The notes under the pieces are model-generated. The model had not been told where the DNA came from, did not search any database, and worked only from the letters and a program-made list of their open reading frames with translations. The position numbers and the translations under genes are program-made. A stretch of 64,000 nucleotides of DNA from Paulinella micropora (lineage: Eukaryota; Cercozoa; Imbricatea; Euglyphida). The DNA is taken from the NCBI GenBank assembly GCA_009731375.1, contig BJOX01000171.1:125242-189241 (forward strand), read 5' to 3'. Shown here piece by piece: positions 21,737-31,280 of this stretch (within the stretch, counting starts at the first letter, position 1; each line of letters opens with the position of its first letter).

Positions 21737-24700
21737 AAAAATATGGCATATTTCGAAAACAGTGCCCGAATCCAGGTGCATTACTGGGTAGAAGCGGGAA
21801 GAGGGGCAGCGGCATGCATCATCATGACATGCCAACCGTTGTGGCAATCTTCGGAGCAGAAGGAACCCTCCGCACGCAAGCCATCATCCTTGTCGCAATC
21901 GCCTTCCTCTAGGCCGCAGGTGTACTCGCATTGATCGTACTCATCACTGCCATCTTTCAGCTTGGCGCCGGTCTTCCACCACCCTTTGTGCACCGTGCTG
22001 TTGCATTTCTGGCAAGCGGTGCTGTCAAACTCCCGCACGTTAAACGTTTCCTCGCACACGCAGCATGTGGCGTGGACAGAAGACTTGTTTCCTCCAATGT
22101 AACCTTGCCTTGCAAGCTTCTGGTCGACCTTCCCGTCGTCATCGTCTTCCGTCTCTTCTGCTTGTTCCTCCACCTTGTCCACAGGGAGCTCTCCTTCCAC
22201 AGCTGCTTTGGGCGGCCTGCCCTTTTTAGAACCGGGCTCCAGAAACTTGCGGACGCGATCCTTGGCGTTTTGAACCTGACCAGCATCGATGTCCAAGCCG
22301 GTGACGATCATGTTGGCCTGAAGGGCGCCGATGACCTCCGAGCCAGAGCCCATGCAAGCAACCAACACCTTGCTCTGCGGGGAAAGAACATCAGAAAGGA
22401 TTTGTCTTGACAGCTCCGTGGGTTTTTCAAAAGCGTTGGCTCGTTTGTCCGGCCTCCCAGTGACTTTCTGTTTTTTCGTTGGGACCGCAACAGAGTAAAT
22501 GTTGTGACGATCAAGCGGGTTCCTGGAGAGATTGAGCGTAAATGCACTCTGGGACGGGTAGAACGCCACCATGACGCACTCCACTGCCTTGATCCACTTC
22601 TGGACGTGTCCCTGGTAGTTGTGCTTGTCCTTGTACCAGAACACAGGCTCGATGGTGGTGTAGCCACACTGCTGGAAAGCTTCCACCAAGAGGTTGTACT
22701 GGGACAGATGGTGATGGAAAACGACGGCGCGCTTGTTAGCATTGCCGACAACACCGAACTGGTTCAGCAATTTGATGAACCTTTCCTTGTTGATTTCGGT
22801 AATGTCAGCAACAAGGTCGGAAATGTTGTAAGGAAGGTCAGCGTAAAGCAGGTCTGGATCAAACAAGACACAAACACAAGGAATGAGGAAAACCAAAAAA
22901 GAAAAATATGGCATATTTTCAATTGATGGAAAAGTAAGGGAGACCAAAACTGCCATGCACTAGATCAGGGTTCTGCGCCATATTGAACATGTCTTGGACG
23001 AGAATCGTAGCGTTGCCGAAATGGATCCGCTGATCTTCAGAGATGGTTGCCTGTAAAAAAATAAAAAAAATAAAAAAAAAAATATAAAAAAAGACATATT
23101 TTCAAACAAGTCTTCAAGAGCATGCAACAGGAGGTCTCAGAACCTGTGGCTGTTCAACTTCTTCGCCGGAGAGACGTTTGAGTGCTGCCTGGATCCAGGT
23201 CTTGACGTAAACTTCCAGGTTGTCAGGAAGGGAGCGGTCCTTCTTTTTTTGCAGGTAGAGGATGTCCACAGTGCGAGCAAGGATTGCCCTGCCTTCATCG
23301 TTGTCAAGCTGGGGGACTTTTTCACACAAATCCTTCCACTGTTTGCCGACGTAAACACCGTCGATTTCAAAAAACCCCATGTTGTCAGCAAGGTCCAGGA
23401 TCATGTCCTGCAGCGAGATGAGGCAGACGTACTTCTTCTGCTCCAGAAAAAACCTCTTCATGGTTTGCTTCACTTCGCTTGGCTTGCCTTGCTGGAGGTC
23501 CTCAATCAATTGTTGCATTTCTTCCACTAGACCGGGCTTGTCCTTGCGGATGTTGTGAAGTTCGTTGATGCTTTCGATGATTGCCTGGTTCTTAGGCATG
23601 TCAGAACGAACGCCACCAGGGGAAAGAAGCTTCAGCCAGCACTTCCAAAGCTCACCGGTGTTCGAAGCGACGTAAGTCCACATGGAACCGAAAGTCGGCA
23701 AGGGGATGTTGTGGGAAAGGGCGAAGTCCCTCTTCCATGAGGTCAGATACTTGTTGCAGGAAGCATCATTCTGGTCCTTGAGACGAGCCATTCCAGCGTA
23801 ACCTTGATCGTGCGCAGAAATGCAGTTTTCGCCGAATGTGTTTTTACGGTGGACGTCAGCAACAGTGTTCTCGAAGGCGCCAAGAAAACTGACGGATTGA
23901 CGACCTGCATCGTTCCAACGAACGAAACGAAGAGCTTCCACGTGAATGACCTGGAATTTCGAGTTCTGAGGTTCTTCTCTGTGAAGTTGCTGAATTGCAT
24001 GGCTGGAATGAAGACCAACGATCGCCTGCAGGGGAAACTTCCCGTCCTGGATGGCCTTGCGAAGAAAGTTCTTGATCTTGGCCTGGCCCTCGACTGGCAG
24101 GCTCGTGAAGTCCATCTTGGGCCTTTCCTTTTCTACAAGCCCAGCCGAATTCCACACAGCCTGAAATTCTTTCAAGGCTCTCTCGTCAACGAAAGGAGGG
24201 GATTCCAAGAGGGAATTGTCGGCGTCGTCCAGCCCAAGCTTTCCGGGATTGACAACTTCGCGCGGATCTCGGATCCAACCCACCCACTGGATCTTCCTGT
24301 TAGGATCCTGAGACTTTTTAAAATTCTCGGCGAGTTGCTTGACATGCTCTAGGTCGAGTAAACGATCAGTCACTGCCCTGTGGGGTTGGGTAGCGATGGC
24401 GTCGGGAATGGCCTGCACGTTCTTGTAAGTCATGCTGGCAAGGGCTTTGGCGGCTTCCTTCATCTTCTCTCTGGTGTCTGCACAGAACAACCAACCAAAA
24501 ATATGACATATTTTTCAACAAAAGAACAAAAGAAAAGGGGGCTGACCCTTGATGTACGCATTCTTCTCAGCTTTCTGCCTGTCAGCCTCCGAGACATTCT
24601 TGCCCGTGCCCTTTTCCCCCTTCATCCTGCGCTTCTTCTCGGGTGGTTCGGACCCTTCCGGCGAGGCCTGCGGTTTGCGCTTTCCAGTTGCATCAGGTGT

Positions 24701-25377
24701 GGAGACTGAAGAAGAAGACGACGCCGGAGACAGGGGAACCGGGGGTGGGGCAGAAGACGACGAGGATGAAGACGGTGTCGCGGAAGTGGCAGAGGAGCTC
24801 CTGGCCAGAGGTGTGATGGTTCCAACCGCCGCCTTGGGCTGTTTTTTGTTCGAGGGGATGGACCGTAATGGAGTGGATGTCGAGGGACTGCTCGATGAAG
24901 AGCTCGAAGAAGTACTCGACGAAGAGCTCGAAGGCTGTGTGGCAGCAGGGGCTGAAGACACGAGGCTGGGGGGCCTGCCTGCAGCTAGCTGAGCAGAAAC
25001 ACGACGAGCGAGGGCAGGGTCGGCGCGTGCTTTTTCCTCTTCCTTTTCGTCTCCCACCACCTCAGTAGCTGCAACACTGCCCTGAGAATTCGGGGCGCGG
25101 GATGCAGCATTAGCAAGAGAATTGTTGGGATGGAAAACAGAGGAAACATCAGCCGGGGCAGCCTGCGAATCAGCGATTGTCCCCTTGGCCTCCTCCTTGG
25201 AACCATCCTAAGTTGAAAAATATGGCATATTTTTCAACACGACAATGATGACGTCGTGGTGGAAGATGTGTCTCGGATGAAAAATATGACATATTTTTGA
25301 GACATGGAAAAAAAAAACCAAGTGGAGCAAAGAATCGTGAGACATTGAAGCTCACAAGAAAAATATGGCATATTTTT
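21737..25377. repeat. Palindrome AAAAATATGNCATATTTTT, right-arm copies
   Basis: Copies near 21737-21754 (3' of the stop), 22902-22919 (intron 5), 24497-24515 (intron 3), 25216-25234, 25280-25298 and 25359-25377 (intron 2, three copies). Intron 4 has a degenerate half near 23088-23103. Intron 1 (25444-25626) has none. All are outside exons. Confidence 0.9.
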
Positions 25378-26023
25378 GTTTGAAGACCTTAGCCTGCTCA
25401 TCCATCTCTTTTTGAAATTGCTTGAGGTAGTTGTTCACAGCCCCTACACCCGAGAGCAAAAACAAAAAATCATAGTGACACGAAGCCAAAAAAACAGTTC
25501 GGGCAAGCATGGCAGCCATGAACTCACAGCCCATAATTGAAACTTGTTCAAATTCAAGCAACAACTAGAACAACAGACACAAAGCAACAACAAACAACTA
25601 GAACAAAGGAGAGAGAGCTTGCTGACTTGTAGGAGCTGCCGCGTTTGGGCCTTTGGAGAACATGTCGTACAACTTCTCTTCCCAGGTCACATCCGCAGGC
25701 CAGCACACGTAGTAAGCTGTCGTCAGGCACAGTTCATCGAGCAAGGCAAACGTCTTGAATTCTCCAGCTTCGTCTTGGTTTGTGTCGTTGACCCAGACCT
25801 GGACGTGCCAAAGTCGAGGGTTGTACTGGTAACTAGTAGCACCTTTTGGCTTCAACGCAAACTCCACACAAAACCGAGATCGAAAGAAAGAGCTCTCGAT
25901 TTGACCCGTGTCGTCACTCCCATGCTCTCCTCCAAACTCCAGCTCAGAGACAATGAGCTTCATGTCAGGTGAGATCCACCATTTGTAGGTTATGTAAGAC
26001 TTGTCGACAGAGGGACCACCCAT
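21781..26023 (-). CDS. Predicted 1208-aa ParB-like / DNA N4-N6 methyltransferase / Cys-rich fusion, six exons
   Basis: Exons (minus strand): 26023-25627, 25443-25388, 25207-24547, 24477-23144, 23050-22945, 22853-21781; introns all GT-AG, total coding length 3627 nt, an exact multiple of three. Residues 1-150: no known domain. 151-371: Ser/Ala-rich, ending in basic KKRRMKGEKG, a possible nuclear signal. About 385-560: ParB-like fold (RLLDLEHVKQLAENF, later AIVGLHSSHAIQQL). About 826-1065: class-beta type methyltransferase, motif IV LLYADLPYN at 853-861 (split by an intron after F) and SAM-binding block VLVACMGSGSE near 1015-1023. About 1115-1185: Cys-rich finger (CCVCEE, CQKCN, CGLEEGDC). Predicted to methylate adenine-N6 or cytosine-N4 in DNA. 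ParB-methylase fusions are known from phages and bacterial elements, so acquisition from such a source is inferred. The ATG at 26023 is the best start; an untranslated exon upstream is possible. Confidence 0.8.
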
Positions 26024-26462
26024 GATGTGTGTTCGGAAAGCGATTTTGAGAGTGCAACAATCTAGACACCGAAAAAAAGTGCTCAAGTTGACCGGAAGCG
26101 GTCACGAAGAAAAAAAAAATGAAGTTAGGCCTGAAAACATGTGTTTTTTTGTTTCATTTTGATAGGGACGGAAGGTCACGCTCATATGGTGAAATGCAAT
26201 CAAAAATGGCAAACGGACCCAGTCCGGCCACTCGTTCCCAAAAACTGACGTCCAAAACCAGTTTTTGTGCCTTGGTGGCACCGAGTGTGGGCTCAAACCG
26301 GCTCACTTTGGAAAATATGCCATATTTTTTTTTCTGAGACATCCTTTGAAAGTGATTTTTTTACCTTTTTTCCGGACGGATTTGTTTGAAAAGGTTCCGG
26401 TGTCGGAATATGCCATATTTGTGTTTTCCGACAACCCTTGTAAAACCATTCTCGCCACTTCT

Positions 26463-26540
<78 letters not shown>

Positions 26541-26572
26541 NNNNNNNNNNNNNNNNNNNNNNNNNNNNNNNN

Positions 26573-26615
<43 letters not shown>

Positions 26616-26625
26616 ACAATATTAG
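26024..26625. promoter_or_regulatory. Shared 5' region between the two divergent genes
   Basis: Lies between the methyltransferase start and the first recognisable exon of the rightward gene. An AG acceptor-like site at about 26063 on the minus strand suggests a spliced leader exon. Two palindromes occur (26312-26329 and 26407-26420, the second with complementary flanks GTCGG and CCGAC). The poly-T tract 26464-26613 encloses the N gap 26541-26572; the other copy has only nine Ts here (52615-52623), so length is copy-specific or an assembly artefact. Confidence 0.5.
26541..26572. other. Assembly gap inside a poly-T tract
   Basis: 32 N flanked by T runs of about 40 bp or more on each side. The homologous place in the 52-kb copy is ungapped, so nothing coding is expected to be missing. 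Confidence 0.95.
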
Positions 26626-29600
26626 GTTCTTTGGCGAGGCTACCTGTCTGCGCTGAGAAGTTATTTCGTTGCAGTGGCAAAATCGATTCAGGGCACTCCT
26701 TTTGTTCCTGATTGCAACACCTTCGCAGAAGAAGACCTGAAAATCAAGAAAGCTGTCTCCAGTAAGTTGCCTGTAACACGTTCAATGCATTTTTTTCTCT
26801 TGTGGTCACTCGTGGTCAGGCGATTTCATGGGTTTTGGCTTCGAAGCTTGGGTGAAAATGTTCGCGCCTGACAGACTTTACAGATTTTGGCACAAGTTAG
26901 CGCATGCCAGGCATCAGAACGGTCAGTTCCGCAAAATTGAAGAACATGACGCCCAAGTTCTTTTGTCGGAGGGCAGACAAGCGTTTTCGTGCTTCCTTCT
27001 TTTCGTCATGCTTCAACAGGGTCAGCGTTTTCTCCAGTGGGAGCTTGACTTGTGCCTTGAACTCAAGCATCGAGGACTAAGCAGGAAGGACTCGATGTTT
27101 TGTCCTCGTTTGGAAGAGTGATTCCGATCAGGAGCTTTGATCGCCACCGCAAAATTCGCCTTCAGGAAATCAAGACATCTCTAAGGTTCTTTCCTCCCCC
27201 CTCCTTTACGCATGGATGAGCATGAACTGGTTTCAAAAATATGCAATATTTTTTGTCTTTTCAAAAACGTTGCCCTTGGTTGTACTTCCCAACAAGTGTA
27301 GTTTCGAAAAATATGACATATTTTTCTTATCTGAAATGTTTTCTGAAACCCACAAGTACAATTCCTTTCATTACTTGTACTTTACTCTTGCAAATTCTCG
27401 ATGTAAACAATCACAAAAATCTCGGTTCTCTGGGGATGGACTGGTTTTTGCTGCTCTTCTTCGTCTTTTGGCCATCAGATTTGCAAAAGACGAGGAAGAG
27501 AAATCACCACTGTCTACGGTCGCAAGTAGTTCTTGCTCTTCTGACTTTTGGGACAAGGCCAGAAGAGCAAAAACTCAAACTCTTGCTGGTCGTCTTCGGA
27601 CTCCTGTCTGTCCTATTACTGGCTGGCTGGAAAGCAATGCCAGGTGGAGTTTACTTCTGAAGCACAATGTTCCAATCTCCATCTTGCATTGTTGACCCTT
27701 GAAGCTTCGTTACTGATGGAGGGTTGTGGCAAGAAATTACAAATTTCTTCCTCAGTAAAATTTCTTGCTATTTTACTTGCTCCGATTCTTTATCTGACCC
27801 CTACGGTCGTTACTGGGTGCGCAGCGCCGAAAAAAAACAAGTAGCTGTTTTTTTCTGCGCTGCTCCATCCCTGGTGAAACTTGTTTCTCATTTAGCGGAG
27901 GGTACTGGCATGCAATTACAAATTTCTTCCGCTTTAAAATTGCATTCCAATGCTCTTCTTCTGACCCTTGAAGCTTCGTTACTTGTTTTTTCCATTGTGC
28001 CCTGTCCAGAGGGACCAGGCAGAGTGGAAGAACCACTCAAACTGTTTGCAGAGTTTTTTTTTCATGTTTTTTTATGTCATATTTTTTTTTTTTTTGTTGT
28101 TGTTGTTGTTGTTGTTGTCAGTGTGGAGGAGAAACGAGCCGACGACCTGAAGTCTACTTGGTTCGACAACTTCGCAACCAGCTTGAAGTTTCGGAACGTC
28201 GGAGTGCCGAACGTTGGGAGTGGCCCCTACAACAACGGCCTCTGGACTGTTTTCGGACTTCTGAAATCTCAGCGCCAGAACCCTCCCAGCATGGTGCTTC
28301 GCGCGGGCCAGGTCGATGCTTTTCCAGAGGATTTGTTTGATGACGCGGTCGTTGCCTTGACCCGAGCTAACATGAGAGAGCTTCAAACCAACAACGGTGA
28401 TTTCAAACGATTTTTTGATGATTCTGTCTCCAAACAGTGCACCAGGATTCCGCTTTGTTTGCCCCCGGAGTTGTCAGTCGACACCCGGCCCGGCAATGAA
28501 CCGGTTGTTTTCAAAGGTCTGCGAATGAAGGACCAGAACATTGCGTCGAACGACGCCCTCATCAGACTTCTCGGTCGAGAAACTTGATTTACAGCATCGC
28601 CGTTCGGAAGTTTGGCGTTTCCAGCTTTTTACTGTAGATTCTAACATTTACAAGCGGATTTACAAGGTAGTAATTCTGTGCATGCATTCGAAAAATATGG
28701 TATATTTTTTAATTGATGTCACAGGCCTTGTACGATCGAAGCCGGGGTTTGTCGCACTTGAAGTCCTGGATGTGTGTCTTCTTGGGTCATTGGCATGTTC
28801 ACAAGTTCCTTTGTGTCTTGATTTGGCGTGAGTTTAAGCGCCAGGTTTTTGGGCCCCTTTGGCATGAGCTGTTTCCTTCCAAAAAGTTCAGGATCAAACC
28901 TAGACTCAAGACGATTTCGGCGATCATGGCCTACGTTCGTCTGGCTTACCCCTTCGTTCAAGCCGACCTGCTCGACAATTTCCAGTTCAATTACCAGCTC
29001 ACCCCTGCGCAGAGGGCCAACCTCGGAGGTTTGCTGGTTTTGTTTGAGTGGTTCATGCCAGTGGTCAGCCAGCCATGTTTGTGAGGTTTAAAAATATGTT
29101 ATATTTTTCTTCTTTGTGTTTCAGGCCCAAGATCTTGGCTGCGTGATCAGGGAGAACATGCCTGACTAGATTTTTGCTTACTTGCATCGCGCCCTCCATG
29201 TCCTTCTCCACTTCCGAGCTAACGAGTACTCACACGTTTTGTGCCTGCACCTTCTGACCCTCAACTACTGGAGGCACCACCAGCATCCGGCGTGGAGGGC
29301 CTTTTGTCACGACCCTCGGATCTTTTCTGAAGAGCGTTGCGAAGCAAACCTCAGCACCGTAGCGAGGCACTCTCTCTCACAGACCCCATGCGATTCGACG
29401 TCAAGCAAGTCGAGCAGACCCTGTTGCTGGTAACTCACAGTCGAGGCAATGTGGCGCCTCCTTCTGAGTCCCAAGGCCAAAAGATCGACCCTCGTGGTGA
29501 GGAAGTCAAGATTGCTTACAACTTCTTGTCTGATCTGATCGAGGACATTGTTCATGACCGTGCGAGAATGTACCCAGCCGGGGCAGCCCTTGACTGGGAT

Positions 29601-30185
29601 TCGAAAGAAGACATGAAACAAAGACTTGTTGCCTTCGATCTCAAGGTCAAGGTCATAAATGATGTGTTGCAGAAGTTTGCCCAAAACGTGGATCGGTGTC
29701 GACGACTGACTGTTTTGGACTGGCTGGTGACTGTTTGTGCCGCCATTGAAGACGGACTCGTTGACGATCCAGACGAAAACGTTGATTTGGCCCGTGCGGA
29801 GTCAGGTGTGATTAGTCTCAGTAGTGCATTGTCCTCCATGTCTTCTGGGGATCAACCGCCGGATGGCAAGGCACGTTCATCCCAGAACCGCATTTTGCAT
29901 CGCCCTCGCCGAAGACGCCGCCGAGGTGAGGCACCTGCTTCTGACGGCGAGGACACTGACGGCATGGCGCAGAGCGAAGCAGGAGACACTTCCGACAGTT
30001 CTGACAGTGATGTGTCCCAATTTACAGAATCAGCATCTACTGTCGCCTCCGAGTCAGTGCAGCAGTCTTTGAGGCCTCCTGAGCGCAGAGCTGCACGTGG
30101 CGCCCGGGCATCCACATGGCAGCTTCGGTTCTTTGAGGACATTCAGTCGGGGGCTTCTTCTTCCTCCCAGCAGAACACCATGTAG
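26626..30185 (+). pseudogene. Transposase-like multi-exon gene of the large element (copy 1), with lesions
   Basis: Recognisable exons: 26626-26761 and 26820-27118 (LWRGYLSALRSYF, then FEAWVKMFAPDRLYRFW), a piece near 27080-27183 in another frame, 28122-28585 (DDLKSTWFDNFATSLKF ... FKGLRMKDQNIASN), 28590-28666, 28725-29063 (LKSWMCVFLGHWHVHKFLC), 29125-29370 (LHRALHVLLHFRANEYSHVL) and ~29370-30185 (FDVKQVEQTLLLVTHSRG, then acidic/Ser-rich tail). Introns at 28667-28724 and 29064-29124 have clear GT-AG ends. The pattern LGxWH ... NEYSHVL ... DxxxVEQTLL resembles DUF6589-like/DDE transposase-type proteins of eukaryotic elements; this is by motif recall, moderate to weak. An in-frame TAG (29167-29169) and a frameshift near 29370 (TC slippage) break it; the same lesions are in copy 2, while the relative at 32 kb lacks them. 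Confidence 0.5.
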
Positions 30186-30701
30186 TGCACGTTGTTTTTA
30201 GTTTACACTGACAGCTTTGATGATGGTTGTTCCTCTCTTCGGTTCAGATTTAAGGTTTTCGGGCATTCTTTAGCTTTGTTGATTGTTGCCAACCGGTCAT
30301 CGCTACAAGTTTTTTTAATTGTTAAACTTCAAAAATATGACATATTTTTGTTTCATGGAAATTCATGCTTCGGATTTCTGTGTTTGTCCCATGGGAAGGG
30401 TTCGCTTTCCGTTTTCGCAGCACCTCACCGGTTGGCTTTTACAACTTGACCGGTTTCCAAGCTACCCTTCTTCAATCTTGACTCACGCGTTCCTGCAGAA
30501 ACAACCCTGTCATGCTTTTCGTCCCTTCATTTCTTCTGTCGAGTCGTTGTTTGTAGTCAGGTTTTTTTTCCAGCACGAGTTGAAACTTGAAAAATATGGC
30601 ATATTTTCGTCTTGTGAACATGGGCATGTTTTTATTAATTACAAAAATGATATTTTACCCCTCCGGAGGGGTAAATGAAGCCGTACGTTGGCAGGTCCAA
30701 G

Positions 30702-31280
30702 TATATGTTGTCAGCAACCTGAAGGAAACGCAAGGTGCCACCAGTGAAAGTTTTGCCGACCGGTCCAGACCAGGTGTGGTTGCTGACAAATATGTACTAC
30801 TAAGTACTAGATGTAAGATGTACTAGATGTATACTAGGTATGACGTATATTTGAAATATTTGTCGTCAGGTAAAAGCTGTACGGTGGAAAGCAGTACAAT
30901 TCTACTAGTTCTACTAAATTGTTTTCTGCAAATGTTCTTGTTTCCCATCGATATCGCGATCGATATCGATATCGATATCGAAATCGTCATGATCAGCATG
31001 CATATGCGCATGCGCATGCGCAAGTGAGCAGGCATGCGCAGCTTCAAGGCCGGTCGCTAGCGCTACTCATACCCAAATATTATAATTAATATTTATGTTT
31101 ACACAAAACTTACGTATACATTTCTTGTCAAAAAGACTATTTAAGAACTAGTACTAGTAGTACTAGAACAAGACATGATCTAGATCTGGGAACTCACATG
31201 CACTGATATCTATCATGAACAAAGTTGCGCATGCAGTGGGGCTGAACAAGCAATTTCTCAGTCAGAGACTAGAGAGATGC
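30702..31280. other. Non-coding stretch with small inverted repeats and simple sequence
   Basis: TTGTCAGCAACC at 30708-30719 and its reverse complement at 30778-30789 could be ends of a ~90-bp miniature element or a hairpin. 30948-30982 is a run of ATCGAT/GATATC units and 30995-31022 a run of GCATGC units. TACTAG-type words are frequent at 30795-30835 and 31148-31165. No gene seen. Confidence 0.5.

Larger units (their letters stand above)
17331..25704. repeat. ~8.4-kb near-perfect inverted repeat with ~195-bp spacer
   Basis: Left arm 17331-21413 and right arm 21608-25704 are reverse complements with scattered substitutions and small indels. Each arm carries the methyltransferase gene, pointing toward the centre. 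The spacer 21414-21607 contains a C-run (21568-21582) and ends in CCGTACGTTGGCAGGTCC. The right arm continues without a break into the rest of the element to 30701; the left arm ends abruptly at 17331. Confidence 0.95.
26312..30607. repeat. Palindrome AAAAATATGNCATATTTTT, copies in the right half
   Basis: Near 26312-26329, 26407-26420 (short), 27235-27253, 27307-27325, 28691-28709 (intron 28667-28724), 29090-29108 (intron 29064-29124), 30331-30349 and 30590-30607 (both 3' of the last exon). A half-site is at 28073-28083. Central base varies (C, A, T, G). Confidence 0.9.
21609..30701. mobile_element. Large intron-bearing element with ParB-methyltransferase and transposase-like genes (complete copy)
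   Basis: About 9.1 kb. Two divergent transcription units start from a shared ~600-bp region (26024-26625): leftward, the intact methyltransferase gene; rightward, a multi-exon gene with transposase-like features carrying inherited lesions. Ends are marked by the 22-bp motif around CCGTACGTTGGCAGGTCC (21587-21608 and 30680-30701), in the same orientation, not inverted. Partial copies occur at 17331-21413 (left half, inverted) and 51859-56689 (right half, direct), and a diverged relative of the right gene at 31280-32960. That several copies exist shows it spreads or is duplicated; the mechanism is unproven. The family is not one I can name. Confidence 0.7.
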
